Positions 53,691 to 62,089 of a DNA stretch of 64,000 nucleotides are shown here, one piece after another. Origin of the DNA: Primorskyibacter flagellatus (GTDB lineage: Bacteria; Pseudomonadota; Alphaproteobacteria; Rhodobacterales; Rhodobacteraceae); NCBI RefSeq assembly GCF_900176485.1, contig NZ_FWYD01000007.1:62001-126000 (forward strand), given 5' to 3'. Under the pieces are notes generated by a model. That model was not told the origin of the DNA. It saw only the letters and a program-made list of their open reading frames with translations, and made no database searches. How positions within the stretch are numbered: position 1 is the stretch's first letter; every line of letters starts with the position of its first letter. The position numbers and the translations under genes are program-made.

Positions 53691-53813
53691 ATGCGCCATC
53701 CTTCTTGAGTTCCATTTCCGTTGCTTGCGAAAGCTGGCGCGGGTGTTTTTGGTGGTTATGCGATAAATCCAACCGCAATGGGTTGCAGCGTTAATCGTAT
53801 CAAACTAAAACAG

Positions 53814-53826
53814 TCAAATAATTTGA
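53814..53826. promoter_or_regulatory. candidate iron-responsive operator between hmuR and hmuS
   Basis: TCAAAT-A-ATTTGA is a perfect 6-1-6 palindrome in the AT-rich middle of the 200-bp divergent region. Haem uptake genes in alphaproteobacteria are controlled by Fur/Mur, Irr or RirA; which one would bind cannot be said from the sequence. Confidence 0.45.
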
Positions 53827-53890
53827 AAAGCCACGCACCGCATCTGTTCGGGCGCAGCCATCGGACCCCAACCACTCTCCGAGGACGCCC

Positions 53891-54943
53891 ATGACACAGC
53901 AAACCGTTGTCTCCCCGCAAGACATCCGTGCCTATCAGGCTGAACACCCCAAGCTGCGTGCCAGGGATGCAGCGGATGCGCTTGGCATTTCCGAGGCGCA
54001 GCTTGTCGCGGCCCGAATGGGGCAGGGGACAACACGCATCGACGCGCATCCTGACCGGATCATTCCCGCCGCCGAAAAGCTGGGCGAGGTCATGGCGCTG
54101 ACCCGTGTCGCGGCCTGCGTGCATGAAAAGGTCGGGCAATACGGCAATTATCACCCCGGCGAACATGCCGCGATGACGCTGACCGAAAATATCGACCTGC
54201 GCATCTTTCCGTCCCACTGGGTGCATGCCTATGCGGTCGAAACACTGTCCGAGCAGGGCGTGCGTCGTTCGTTGCAAGTATTCGATGCGGCCGGCGATGC
54301 GGTTCACAAGATCCATTTGCGCGACGGATCGAACCTGGATGAATGGGCCGGGATCCTGGCCGATCTGGCCATCGAGGATCAATCCGAAACACAGCAGGTG
54401 GAGCCGCGCAAACCCGTCGAGGGCGCGAAATCCCACCCGGAGAAAGTGGACATCCTGCGCAAGGAATGGGCGCGCCTGACCGATACGCATCAGTTTCTGC
54501 GGCTGTGCGCCAAGCTCAAGATGAACCGGCTGGGCGCCTACCGGATCGCCGGCGCGCCTTGGGTGCGCCGGCTTGAACCGCAGGCCGCCGATGCGATGTT
54601 GCAGGCGGTGCGCGATGCCGGGATCGAAGTGATGATCTTTGTCGGCAATCGCGGCTGCATCCAGATTCATACCGGCCCGATCCACAAGCTGCACCCGATG
54701 GGGCCGTGGCAGAACGTCATGGATCCGGGCTTCAACCTGCATCTCCGTCTGGACAAGGTGGCCGAGGTCTGGGCCGTCGAAAAGCCCACGCAACGCGGGC
54801 CTGCGGTTTCCGTCGAGGCCTTCGATGCCGAAGGCGGGCTGATCTTTCAGGCCTTTGGCGTTGGCAAGCAAGGCCGGGATTCGCGCGCCGAATGGGGCGG
54901 GATTGTCGCGGCGCTGCCCGCGCTGGCAGAGGTGCCCGCATGA
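53891..54943 (+). CDS. hmuS: haemin-degrading/haem-transfer factor HmuS
   Basis: 350 aa, two tandem HemS/ChuX-like halves. ALTRVAACVHEKVGQYGNYH in the first half and MIFVGNRGCIQIHTGPIHKL in the second carry the conserved haem-pocket residues; WAVEKPTQRGPAVSVEAFDA is another family block. HmuS accepts or degrades haem in the cytoplasm. GAGGA precedes the ATG. Normally hmuTUV follow; only a 51-codon frame does here. Confidence 0.92.
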   Translation: MTQQTVVSPQDIRAYQAEHPKLRARDAADALGISEAQLVAARMGQGTTRIDAHPDRIIPAAEKLGEVMALTRVAACVHEKVGQYGNYHPGEHAAMTLTENIDLRIFPSHWVHAYAVETLSEQGVRRSLQVFDAAGDAVHKIHLRDGSNLDEWAGILADLAIEDQSETQQVEPRKPVEGAKSHPEKVDILRKEWARLTDTHQFLRLCAKLKMNRLGAYRIAGAPWVRRLEPQAADAMLQAVRDAGIEVMIFVGNRGCIQIHTGPIHKLHPMGPWQNVMDPGFNLHLRLDKVAEVWAVEKPTQRGPAVSVEAFDAEGGLIFQAFGVGKQGRDSRAEWGGIVAALPALAEVPA

Positions 54944-55095
54944 CCCGCAAGCGCAATGGTTTTGCCGCCTTCACAGGCATATGGATCGCGATGTTCGGCA
55001 GCCTTGAGCGACATCGAAACCATCCCCGCCACCATGAAACCCGCGCGAACACTGCATTGGACGCTCGTCGGCCACGGCATTTATATCGCGGGTAG
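54940..55095 (+). CDS. 51-codon ORF coupled to hmuS, possibly an hmu-operon remnant
   Basis: The ATG overlaps the hmuS stop (ATGA), the join expected for the next gene of an hmu operon. The peptide has a basic start and a short hydrophobic stretch (GFAAFTGIWIAMFGSL, about residues 7-22) like a signal or anchor, then an Arg/His-rich tail that looks out of frame. It could be the beginning of a decayed hmu gene or a chance frame. The following 170 bp to 55262 show nothing. Confidence 0.3.
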   Translation: MTRKRNGFAAFTGIWIAMFGSLERHRNHPRHHETRANTALDARRPRHLYRG

Positions 55096-55262
55096 AAATC
55101 GGCACGGGCTTCCTGCCTTAAATGCAAGTTCCTGAGTTTCGCACAAAATTCCTCCGATATCGAAAAGATCGACATCGGAGGGGATTGTTGACAGCTATGA
55201 ATTTTTTGAAATGTGCCGGGCCTTGATGGCTTCTGTTTAGGGCCCGGTTGAAATTTCTTGAA

Positions 55263-55631
55263 TCAGCATTTGCCGAACGACTTGGACAAGATCACCTTGC
55301 CCGCAACGCTGATGGTCACGCGGACACCGGTCGGAATACCCCAAGTGGTGCAAATATTCAGGCACGCTTCGGCAGCGGTTCCGTTCGGAATGATGCTGGG
55401 AATGGGAAAGCAGAATTTGCCAATGCCCAAAGGGAGGTTCAGGCAGATCTTGCCGTTTTCAACCTTGACCGAGATACAGCCCGCCGCAAGGGCAAGATGT
55501 CCGTCGTCGTAGGCAGCAAGTGTGCCAGTGGCCAGTGCACCGGCGCTGACTTGCTCGTCGTAGTGGCCTTTGGCCGCTTCGAGGGCGGCTTCGATGGCTT
55601 TGTCGTCGAAGCTATGTACAGTATTGGCCAT
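55263..55631 (-). CDS. six-cysteine protein of unknown function
   Basis: 122 aa from the ATG at 55631, with GGAGAA upstream. The first 45 residues are acidic, helical and Ala-rich (KAIEAALEAAKGHYDEQVSA). The rest is beta-like and hydrophobic with six cysteines (52, 63, 74, 90, 94, 122) and blocks such as CLNLPLGIGKFCFPIPSIIP and GVRVTISVAGKVILSKSFGKC (last 21 residues, positions 101-122). No signal peptide. The leader/core look invites comparison with secreted-peptide precursors, but I recognise no family. It diverges from the 55976-61803 genes. Confidence 0.65.
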   Translation of the reverse strand: MANTVHSFDDKAIEAALEAAKGHYDEQVSAGALATGTLAAYDDGHLALAAGCISVKVENGKICLNLPLGIGKFCFPIPSIIPNGTAAEACLNICTTWGIPTGVRVTISVAGKVILSKSFGKC

Positions 55632-55975
55632 TTATTTTCTCCATCATCAATAAATTTTCAGGTCGAGAGCGTGCCATCTTGCGGGGTTTGGGATGCATCA
55701 AGCTGCACGCCGTATCACCAGTTTCCTTCAAAACGGCGCGAAGGTCCTGAAACCCGTACGAAACAATTCCGAAATCAAAACAGCCCGGTTCACAGAGCAA
55801 CGTGACAAAGATTGGAAATTCATCAGAAGGATTTCAGTTTTTCGGCTTCGGCCCGAGGTATGAATGTCCAGCGCGCTTTCCCCGATGGCCAAGCGCAGTC
55901 CCGAATGGCAACCCCGTTTGGCATGTCCGTGTCACACGCGTGCTGCCAAGCCGCACGAGTAGCGAAAGGCCGGGT
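55632..55975. other. divergent intergenic region of the unknown module
   Basis: 344 bases. Near 55632-55660 it is AT-rich and must hold the promoter of the minus-strand gene. From 55860 to 56000 a 46-codon frame (MNVQRAFPDGQAQSRM...) has codon use like real genes and overlaps the next gene's start in a different frame, which may mean a frameshifted N-terminus. No palindrome stood out. Confidence 0.4.
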
Positions 55976-56623
55976 ATGGAATTTGCAGTGGAACGTCTGA
56001 CAGAGATAGCCGTCTACCCCTGTTTCGGCTCTGTCTCGTTGGAAGTATCGCCATGTCTTGCAGCTGTCGAAGGCCGATACGCACGCGGGAATGTCGAACA
56101 TATGGCTTATGAAGGCCTTGATCTGGAGCTTGCTTCTGCCAGTTCCGCTCTGACCATCGGTGCCACATATGTGGCCGTCGGTCTGGGGGCGAACGGTGCC
56201 CAGGTCCAGACACATTGGATGTATTGCACCCAAATTGCACCTCATCCGACGTTCGGAATCTCGCGCAATCAGCGCATTCCGGGCGTCTTCGGCGCCGCAC
56301 CTTTCGTGGCCTCGTCTTGTTTCGTGGTACTGGAACCGTTGCGACACGTCGTCGGGCTGACATCACTCACGCCTACGGATCTGGGAATTTCGGAATACAA
56401 GCTGAGCGGCACCGGAGATCTGATCGCAACGGCGTTCGGCGTTCCGCATGCCATGGGTATCCGCGTGGAGGACCCGTTCATGCCGCCACATTTCCTGACC
56501 GGGGCACGCAATCTTACCCTGCTGGCAAAATCGGCACGCACGGGACAGACCATCGGTCTGAGCGGATTGAAATGCATCCGCGCAATCAGCCCCGCGATTT
56601 TCATTCAGGAAGACTGGCAATGA
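55976..56623 (+). CDS. unknown 215-aa protein
   Basis: Started at the ATG 55976 with GAAAGG about 8 nt upstream; the frame is open to 55802, but the earlier residues are Arg/Pro-rich and look untranslated. From 55976 on, third codon positions are mostly G/C, as in neighbouring genes. It looks globular, with hydrophobic stretches (SSALTIGATYVAVGLGANGA; VFGAAPFVASSCFVVLEPL) but no clear signal peptide. No family recognised. It precedes the regulator by 206 bp. Confidence 0.5.
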   Translation: MEFAVERLTEIAVYPCFGSVSLEVSPCLAAVEGRYARGNVEHMAYEGLDLELASASSALTIGATYVAVGLGANGAQVQTHWMYCTQIAPHPTFGISRNQRIPGVFGAAPFVASSCFVVLEPLRHVVGLTSLTPTDLGISEYKLSGTGDLIATAFGVPHAMGIRVEDPFMPPHFLTGARNLTLLAKSARTGQTIGLSGLKCIRAISPAIFIQEDWQ

Positions 56624-56829
56624 TGAGTGCAGCAACACATTCCTTGTCGCAAAACACTATCCTGCCAAAAACCTATCCTTTTAGACGCTTTATTGTCCTG
56701 GACAGAGAAAACAATCGTCAGAGTTGTCGATCTGAAACGAGATTTCACTTTTTTGTTGAATACTACGCCTCACTGCTCAACTCTAAGAGTCCGGATACCG
56801 GGACTTATCGGGGGGCTGAGTTCCATGTG

Positions 56830-58557
56830 ATGGCCGAAACGAACACCAATGAAAAGATCGCGCTTGGTTCTACGCGCTACCTGCCCGAAGGTGACCAATT
56901 GCTTGGTGCCGACGGCGTACCGATCTTTCTGCGTGCGCAATCGGCGCGTGTGCTGCACTACATGGCCCAGCGATTGGGTGTTCTGGTGACGCGCGATGAG
57001 TTGATCGATGACGTGTGGCACGGTCTTTCAGTCACCGACGACAGCCTCACACAATGCATCGCGGATGTGCGACGCGCGATTGGCGACACGAACCGCACGA
57101 TCCTCAAGACAATTCCAAAACGCGGGTTTGTCTTGAACGGTGCGCCCGTTTCCGCGCCACGGCCATCGACTTTCGAAAATATGAAAACGGCGCGCGTTTC
57201 GGCGTCCGGATATTCCTCTGGCGATCCGGTGATGGCGTATGCCCGTGACACCGCCAAGACGGTGGAGTTGAAGGGCGATGGTTGCCCCCGTCCGACAAGC
57301 GAACGCGTCCACCGGCTGCCGCCCAAAGCACGCGGCGGCACAATGATCACGCAGCTATCAGAGAAATCCCTGCTGCCCACGATTTCCGTGATACCACTGA
57401 AAAATGCCCTTCAGGAAGGCGAGGACGTTCTGGGATCGGTTTTTGCCGATGTATTGACCGCTGCTTTGGGAAGCTCGGAAGAAATCAACGTCATCTCGCG
57501 GTTATCGTCGGCCACATTTGCAAATGCCAATGCAGATCTGGCCGAAATCGGGCGGCAGCTGAATGCGGAATTCGTGCTGTCAGGTTTTTTCATCCCTCGG
57601 GCAGACCGGCTTCAGATCAATCTGGAATTTGCCGAGGTTGCCACGCAGCGCATGCTGTGGGCGTTCCGCCTTGAACTGCCGGTCGCGGATCTTCTTGGAG
57701 ATTTTGAGGCCGCACATGAAATCGTTGCCAAGGTTCGGCGCGCAATTCTGATCAACGAGATACGCCGTGTGAACACCACACCGCTCGCCGATATGAAGAA
57801 TTACTCGCTGATGTTTGGAGCCGTCGGCCTGATGCATCGCTTGTCGCCCAACGATTTCCGCAAGGCCCGAGCCATGTTGGACGCGCTATCCGAACGGGCT
57901 TCCAATCATCCGGTGCCTTTGGCCTGGACCGCACGTTGGCATTTGCTGCGCGTGGTTCAGGGCTGGTCGGAAAATCCCGATGCCGACGCACATGCAGCCT
58001 TGCGTTGCACCGGGCGCGCGTTGGATCTTGATCCTGAAAACGTGCTGGCGCTGGCTTGCGAGGGGCATGTTCTGACGAACCTTCTGCACCGGCTTGACGA
58101 TGCGGAGGACCGGTACAACCTGGCGTTGGAGGCAAACCCGAACGATGCCAATGCCCGATCGCTGCGCGGCATGATGCTGGCATTCCAGGGTCGCGGGGCC
58201 GAGGGCGTTCACGACACCGAACGTGCGCTGCATCTTTCGCCGCTTGACCCGCACCGGTTCTTTTACCTCGCCATGGCGGCCGGGGCGTACCTGACGCCCG
58301 GCGATTTCGAGAAGGCCGAGAAATATGCCAAAGCCTCTTTGCTTTTGAACCGCACCCATATCTCGACGTTACGCATGCTGGCCGTGGCCCAGCAGAAATC
58401 GGGAAAGACCGGGGCCGCACAGGAAACGGTTTCGGAACTGATGCGTCTTCAACCGGGGCTGCGCGTGCAGAGCTGGCTGAAATCTTCCCCCAGCGCAGAA
58501 TACGACACCGGACGTCAGTTTGCGCAAGCGCTGCGGGATGCCGGTGTGCCCGATTGA
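56830..58557 (+). CDS. winged-helix / TolB-like / TPR transcriptional regulator (CadC-type)
   Basis: 575 aa from the ATG at 56830; the long frame upstream lacks coding character. Residues about 10-95 are an OmpR-type winged helix (ARVLHYMAQRLGVLVTRDEL; DDSLTQCIADVRRAIGD; TIPKRGFVL). About 180-310 is a TolB/FlgO-like domain (PTISVIPLKNALQEGEDVLG; IGRQLNAEFVLSGFFIPRA). From about 320 on are TPR-like helices (ALDLDPENVLALACEGHVLT; NPNDANARSLRGMMLAFQGR). No membrane helix, unlike CadC. Such proteins activate neighbouring genes. The haloperoxidase-like and protease genes follow after 34 bp. Confidence 0.82.
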   Translation: MAETNTNEKIALGSTRYLPEGDQLLGADGVPIFLRAQSARVLHYMAQRLGVLVTRDELIDDVWHGLSVTDDSLTQCIADVRRAIGDTNRTILKTIPKRGFVLNGAPVSAPRPSTFENMKTARVSASGYSSGDPVMAYARDTAKTVELKGDGCPRPTSERVHRLPPKARGGTMITQLSEKSLLPTISVIPLKNALQEGEDVLGSVFADVLTAALGSSEEINVISRLSSATFANANADLAEIGRQLNAEFVLSGFFIPRADRLQINLEFAEVATQRMLWAFRLELPVADLLGDFEAAHEIVAKVRRAILINEIRRVNTTPLADMKNYSLMFGAVGLMHRLSPNDFRKARAMLDALSERASNHPVPLAWTARWHLLRVVQGWSENPDADAHAALRCTGRALDLDPENVLALACEGHVLTNLLHRLDDAEDRYNLALEANPNDANARSLRGMMLAFQGRGAEGVHDTERALHLSPLDPHRFFYLAMAAGAYLTPGDFEKAEKYAKASLLLNRTHISTLRMLAVAQQKSGKTGAAQETVSELMRLQPGLRVQSWLKSSPSAEYDTGRQFAQALRDAGVPD

Positions 58558-58591
58558 TTTTTCGAAACCACTTGGACCAAGGAATTTGAAA

Positions 58592-59770
58592 ATGACTGCT
58601 GAATCTTTTGGAAGCCCACAAGGTGGCCAGGGCGCTTACGGCGCGTATGGTGCCTACGGCGCATACGGGGCATATGGAGCGTACGGCGCTTATGGCGCTT
58701 ACGGATTGCCGGAAAGTCCGGTATCCGCCGAGGCGTTCATTACCACCCGCGACGGGATCGTGGGCGCACCGCTCGACAACATTCCCCCGGCGCGTCCGGG
58801 CGTTCCCGAAGATGTCCGGAACCTCAAACGACTGTCACGCGAGGTGCGGGCCGCGATCTTTTCCTTTGAACTGGATGCCCAGATCGAGTTGACCGTTGAT
58901 GTCGAGGAAACAGCGACCGCAACACTGTGGCGTCGGCAGCACAAGGAAGACAAACACCGCCCCCGTTGCGATTACCACAAGCTTGCCGTTTTGACCGCCC
59001 CGCGGATGGACGTGTTCCAGGCGCAACTGGCCTATGTCACGGGCTATGCCGACATTCGTCAGGACCGCGCCGCTGAGATCCTGTCACAACTTGCAGCCCC
59101 GGTCCCGTTCTATCAGACGATCAGCTTCATCGACCCGCAGCGCACGCCCTACACGATCGAACTTCTCGCGACGGCCCTGCGCTTTACCAATTTCTGCGAG
59201 CAACGGGTCAAATATGCGCTGGCAGCCAAGCGTCCCATCGAGCTTTCTCCGCAGGTGCAGCCGATGATCCCGACACCGACCCATGGTTCCTTGCCCAGTG
59301 GCCATGCGACCGAGGCATTCGTCATGGCGCGGCTGATCTGGAAACTGATGCGGCAAGGCGGTGCGCCTCAGTACCAGGGGGCGGGGCATTGGGGCGAGAT
59401 GTTGATGCGGCTTGCTTCGCGGATCGCGGTGAACCGGACAGTGGCCGGAGTGCATTTCCCCGTCGACAGCTCTGCCGGTGCGGTGCTTGGTCTGACATTG
59501 GCTGATTTCATCACCGAACGCTGCACGGGTCAGGATTGGACCTCGGCCAAGTTCGACGGCCACCACTACAGCCCCTCTGCCGATTTCGACTGGCATCAGC
59601 TCTACCAAGCTGATGATGATACCCAATATCCCAAGACCGAAGGATCGGAAGGCATTTGGGCGAAGGCCAGATCACACGAGTCTCAATGCGGGAAATCGCC
59701 TGTTCTGGCGTGGCTCTGGGAAAAGGCGCTTGCAGAATGGACCGATTTTGATCCCTGCGCTCAGAACTAG
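58592..59770 (+). CDS. PAP2 / vanadium-haloperoxidase-type protein with N-terminal (GAY)8 repeat
   Basis: 392 aa; AAGGA lies 8 nt before the ATG. Residues 14-37 are eight Gly-Ala-Tyr triplets. The catalytic signature of the acid phosphatase/vanadium haloperoxidase superfamily is present: K207-X6-R214-P215, PSGH (235-238), then R282-X5-H288-X3-D292 in NRTVAGVHFPVD; the usual SR before X5-H is NR. No signal peptide or membrane helices, which fits soluble vanadium haloperoxidase-like enzymes better than membrane phosphatases. It could halogenate, oxidise or dephosphorylate; sequence does not decide. The protease gene follows after 11 bp. Confidence 0.8.
   Translation: MTAESFGSPQGGQGAYGAYGAYGAYGAYGAYGAYGAYGLPESPVSAEAFITTRDGIVGAPLDNIPPARPGVPEDVRNLKRLSREVRAAIFSFELDAQIELTVDVEETATATLWRRQHKEDKHRPRCDYHKLAVLTAPRMDVFQAQLAYVTGYADIRQDRAAEILSQLAAPVPFYQTISFIDPQRTPYTIELLATALRFTNFCEQRVKYALAAKRPIELSPQVQPMIPTPTHGSLPSGHATEAFVMARLIWKLMRQGGAPQYQGAGHWGEMLMRLASRIAVNRTVAGVHFPVDSSAGAVLGLTLADFITERCTGQDWTSAKFDGHHYSPSADFDWHQLYQADDDTQYPKTEGSEGIWAKARSHESQCGKSPVLAWLWEKALAEWTDFDPCAQN
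58631..58702 (+). repeat. eight tandem 9-bp units encoding Gly-Ala-Tyr
   Basis: The 72 bp encode (GAY)8. Units differ at third positions: Gly uses GGC, GGT, GGG and GGA, Ala uses GCT, GCG, GCC and GCA, and Tyr uses TAC and TAT. The DNA has diverged while the peptide stays exact, so selection acts on the protein. Confidence 0.95.
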
Positions 59771-59781
59771 GAGACACGCAC

Positions 59782-61803
59782 ATGGTTCTCAAATGGACAG
59801 CGTCGGACACGGGCGACCACATCCCGATAGACGCACTCACCTACAAGCGCCTTGCTTCCGATTATGCTTCGGTTCTCGATATGGCGTGGTGGTCTGCAAT
59901 GATTGAACTGGAGCACACCAGCATCGCCGACTTGGAAACCCGGATCGAGCGGCACTTTCCAAACGATCTGATCATTCCCGCAGCCTATGACGAAGCCGAC
60001 CGTAGCGACCCGAAAGACCGGCAATTCGTCGCAATCTTCGCGCGCCGATCCGTGCTGGCAGAGATGAACCACACCGGGAACGAATTTGGCGTCAAGAATG
60101 TCCATCTTGGCATGGTGACGTCGCATGATTGGCTGAACCGCGAGGCCCGAAACGGTGACATGCCAGATATCGAGGTCCCGCCCGGCACCGTCGTGATGGC
60201 GATGATCGACGACGGGCTTGCCATTGCGCATGAGTTGTTTCGCGCCAGTCGCGACACGACCCGTGTCGAGTTTTGCGCGGTCTTGCCCACACCCCCGGAC
60301 ACGGCGCGCGGCGACGCCACACAGGGCCGCATTCTGCGCAAGGCGGAGATTGACACCTATCTGAAGAACCTTACCTTTTCCGACCTTCTGGATGAAGAGC
60401 AATTCTACAGCCAAACGGGCCAGACCGATCTGGCCGCAGGCACATTTTCACCGGTGTCGCTGAGACGTTCACACGGGACGCATATCATGGGGATTGCCGC
60501 AGGCTTTGCCCCCGAAATCGCAGAGGCCGCACGACCCATCATTTGTACGGTGCTGCCGCCCCGCGTGGTCGAAGACACTTCGGGGATCAGTTTGCTTCCG
60601 GCCTTGTCGCTGTCGCTGCAATTGCTGAGCAAACAGGCGTCACGATACAAATGCGCCGGACAGCCCGTGCCGCTGGTGCTGAACTTCTCGTTCGGCAACT
60701 TTTCGGGGCCACATGACGGCACCAGCGAAGTCGCGCGCCTGCTGGAACAGTTTATCGCTGACAATCCCGCCCAGAAGCGCTGGATGACCCTGCCTGCGGG
60801 CAACGGCAATCTGGCGCGGTCGCATGGCGTTCTGCAATTCCCGGAATCCTGTCCGGAAGAGATCACGCTGGATCTTCGCGTCCTGCCTGATGACAATACC
60901 GCCAGCCATGTCGAGCTGTGGATGCCCTATTCCGAGCACTCCCCACCGCCCGACTATGTCTCGGTGACAGTGACGCCGCCGTTCGGTCCGGAAAGTGCAA
61001 CGGTCGATGCGCGTGAAGGTCAGATACAAGCGCTGCATGATGGCGAGGGTCGGGTCGTTGCGACAGTCCTTTACACATTCGAGCCGCCACCGACGGCGCG
61101 CGGACTGATCACGCTGGCAATTGACCCCACGGCCAGCCTGAAAGCCGATGCCCCGCTTGCCCCCTCGGGGCGCTGGAAGATCACGACACGGCCAAAGGCG
61201 ATCTCGGCAGACCAGCAGGTAGAGGTCTGGATCAGACGGGACGAGACCTTGCCCGGCTATCGGCCGGGCGGACGGCAATCATTCTTCGACAATGGATGCT
61301 ATCAGCGGTTTGGACCGCTGGGCCGGCCACTGACGGTCGATCCGCCCGATGATCCCTGTCCTGTGCGGCGGGCGGGAACTTACAGCGGTTTTGCTGGTGG
61401 GGCCTCTCCGATGGTCATTGCGGCATATACGGACAAATCCCATCAACTCTCGGAATATTCCGCAGCGGGGCCGTTGACGCATACACCCATGACGCCAATG
61501 CCCTATCGCAACGGGCCGGACGCCTCGGCCAAAGCGGACGAGTCGCGGGTTTTGTGGGGCGTTCTCAGCGCCGGATCCCGCAGCGGGTCTTATGTCCGAC
61601 TTGACGGGACCAGCGTCGCTTGCCCGCGCGTCGCGCGACAGGCATCTGACGAAATCGCGCACTGGCCGTTGACAGCGCGGGAATGGCTTTCTCACGCGGT
61701 TTCGGAACATCCGTTCAAGCTACCGCCAGATACCGCCGAAAGCCGAACGGGTGCCGGAGGGATTGTCATTCCACTGGACTGGCAGAAAAACGCGGCAAAG
61801 TAG
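59782..61803 (+). CDS. subtilisin-like (S8) serine protease without signal peptide
   Basis: 673 aa. The catalytic triad is readable: D143 in VMAMIDDGLAIAH, H231 in RRSHGTHIMGIAAG and S611 in DGTSVACPRVA; the oxyanion Asn is N341 in LPAGNGN. About 240 residues between N341 and S611 form an inserted beta-rich region (HVELWMPYSEHSPPPDYVSV and so on). The 130 residues before the Asp box are not a typical propeptide. No export signal, so it may act in the cytoplasm or on co-produced proteins. GGAGA precedes the ATG; last gene of the module. Confidence 0.88.
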   Translation: MVLKWTASDTGDHIPIDALTYKRLASDYASVLDMAWWSAMIELEHTSIADLETRIERHFPNDLIIPAAYDEADRSDPKDRQFVAIFARRSVLAEMNHTGNEFGVKNVHLGMVTSHDWLNREARNGDMPDIEVPPGTVVMAMIDDGLAIAHELFRASRDTTRVEFCAVLPTPPDTARGDATQGRILRKAEIDTYLKNLTFSDLLDEEQFYSQTGQTDLAAGTFSPVSLRRSHGTHIMGIAAGFAPEIAEAARPIICTVLPPRVVEDTSGISLLPALSLSLQLLSKQASRYKCAGQPVPLVLNFSFGNFSGPHDGTSEVARLLEQFIADNPAQKRWMTLPAGNGNLARSHGVLQFPESCPEEITLDLRVLPDDNTASHVELWMPYSEHSPPPDYVSVTVTPPFGPESATVDAREGQIQALHDGEGRVVATVLYTFEPPPTARGLITLAIDPTASLKADAPLAPSGRWKITTRPKAISADQQVEVWIRRDETLPGYRPGGRQSFFDNGCYQRFGPLGRPLTVDPPDDPCPVRRAGTYSGFAGGASPMVIAAYTDKSHQLSEYSAAGPLTHTPMTPMPYRNGPDASAKADESRVLWGVLSAGSRSGSYVRLDGTSVACPRVARQASDEIAHWPLTAREWLSHAVSEHPFKLPPDTAESRTGAGGIVIPLDWQKNAAK

Positions 61804-62089
61804 AGCGGAAGCGAAATAGTACCGGTGCCCAAAACTGCGAGTGAAAGCGAAGGAGGATTGGCAGATCGATGACGCCGGCAATTCAATTACTTTGCCACTT
61901 CAAACTGACCGATGGCGTATATGGCTTGCATGGCAGTCAAGCTCATTTCGCCAAACGTCGTGGAATGCTGTGCAAGGTGCGGTTTGGCTATGGGATCATG
62001 GATAGATCGAAATCGTTATAATCGTGTTGGTGAGCTAAACATCTTCATTGTCCTTGCCGCGCCCCGCTCAATTCTGAAAGAATGCTGCA

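Noticed and set aside
55802-55975. Earlier start of the unknown 215-aa gene at 55802
   Set aside because: Arg/Pro/Trp-rich segment in a frame that lacks coding-type codon use; ATG 55976 has a ribosome site.
56215-56829. 205-codon N-terminal extension of the TolB/TPR regulator
   Set aside because: It overlaps the 215-aa gene in another frame and has no family match; the winged helix starts just after ATG 56830.
58631-58702. GAY repeat as a CRISPR array or recent microsatellite
   Set aside because: Units are 9 bp without spacers and differ by synonymous changes, so it is a coding peptide repeat.
59767-60414. 215-codon minus-strand frame opposite the subtilase
   Set aside because: Shadow of a gene with an intact catalytic triad on the plus strand.
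61869-62021. 50-codon frame before glsA with AAGGAGG upstream
   Set aside because: The ribosome site is about 12 nt away, the peptide has no recognisable features and nothing supports translation.
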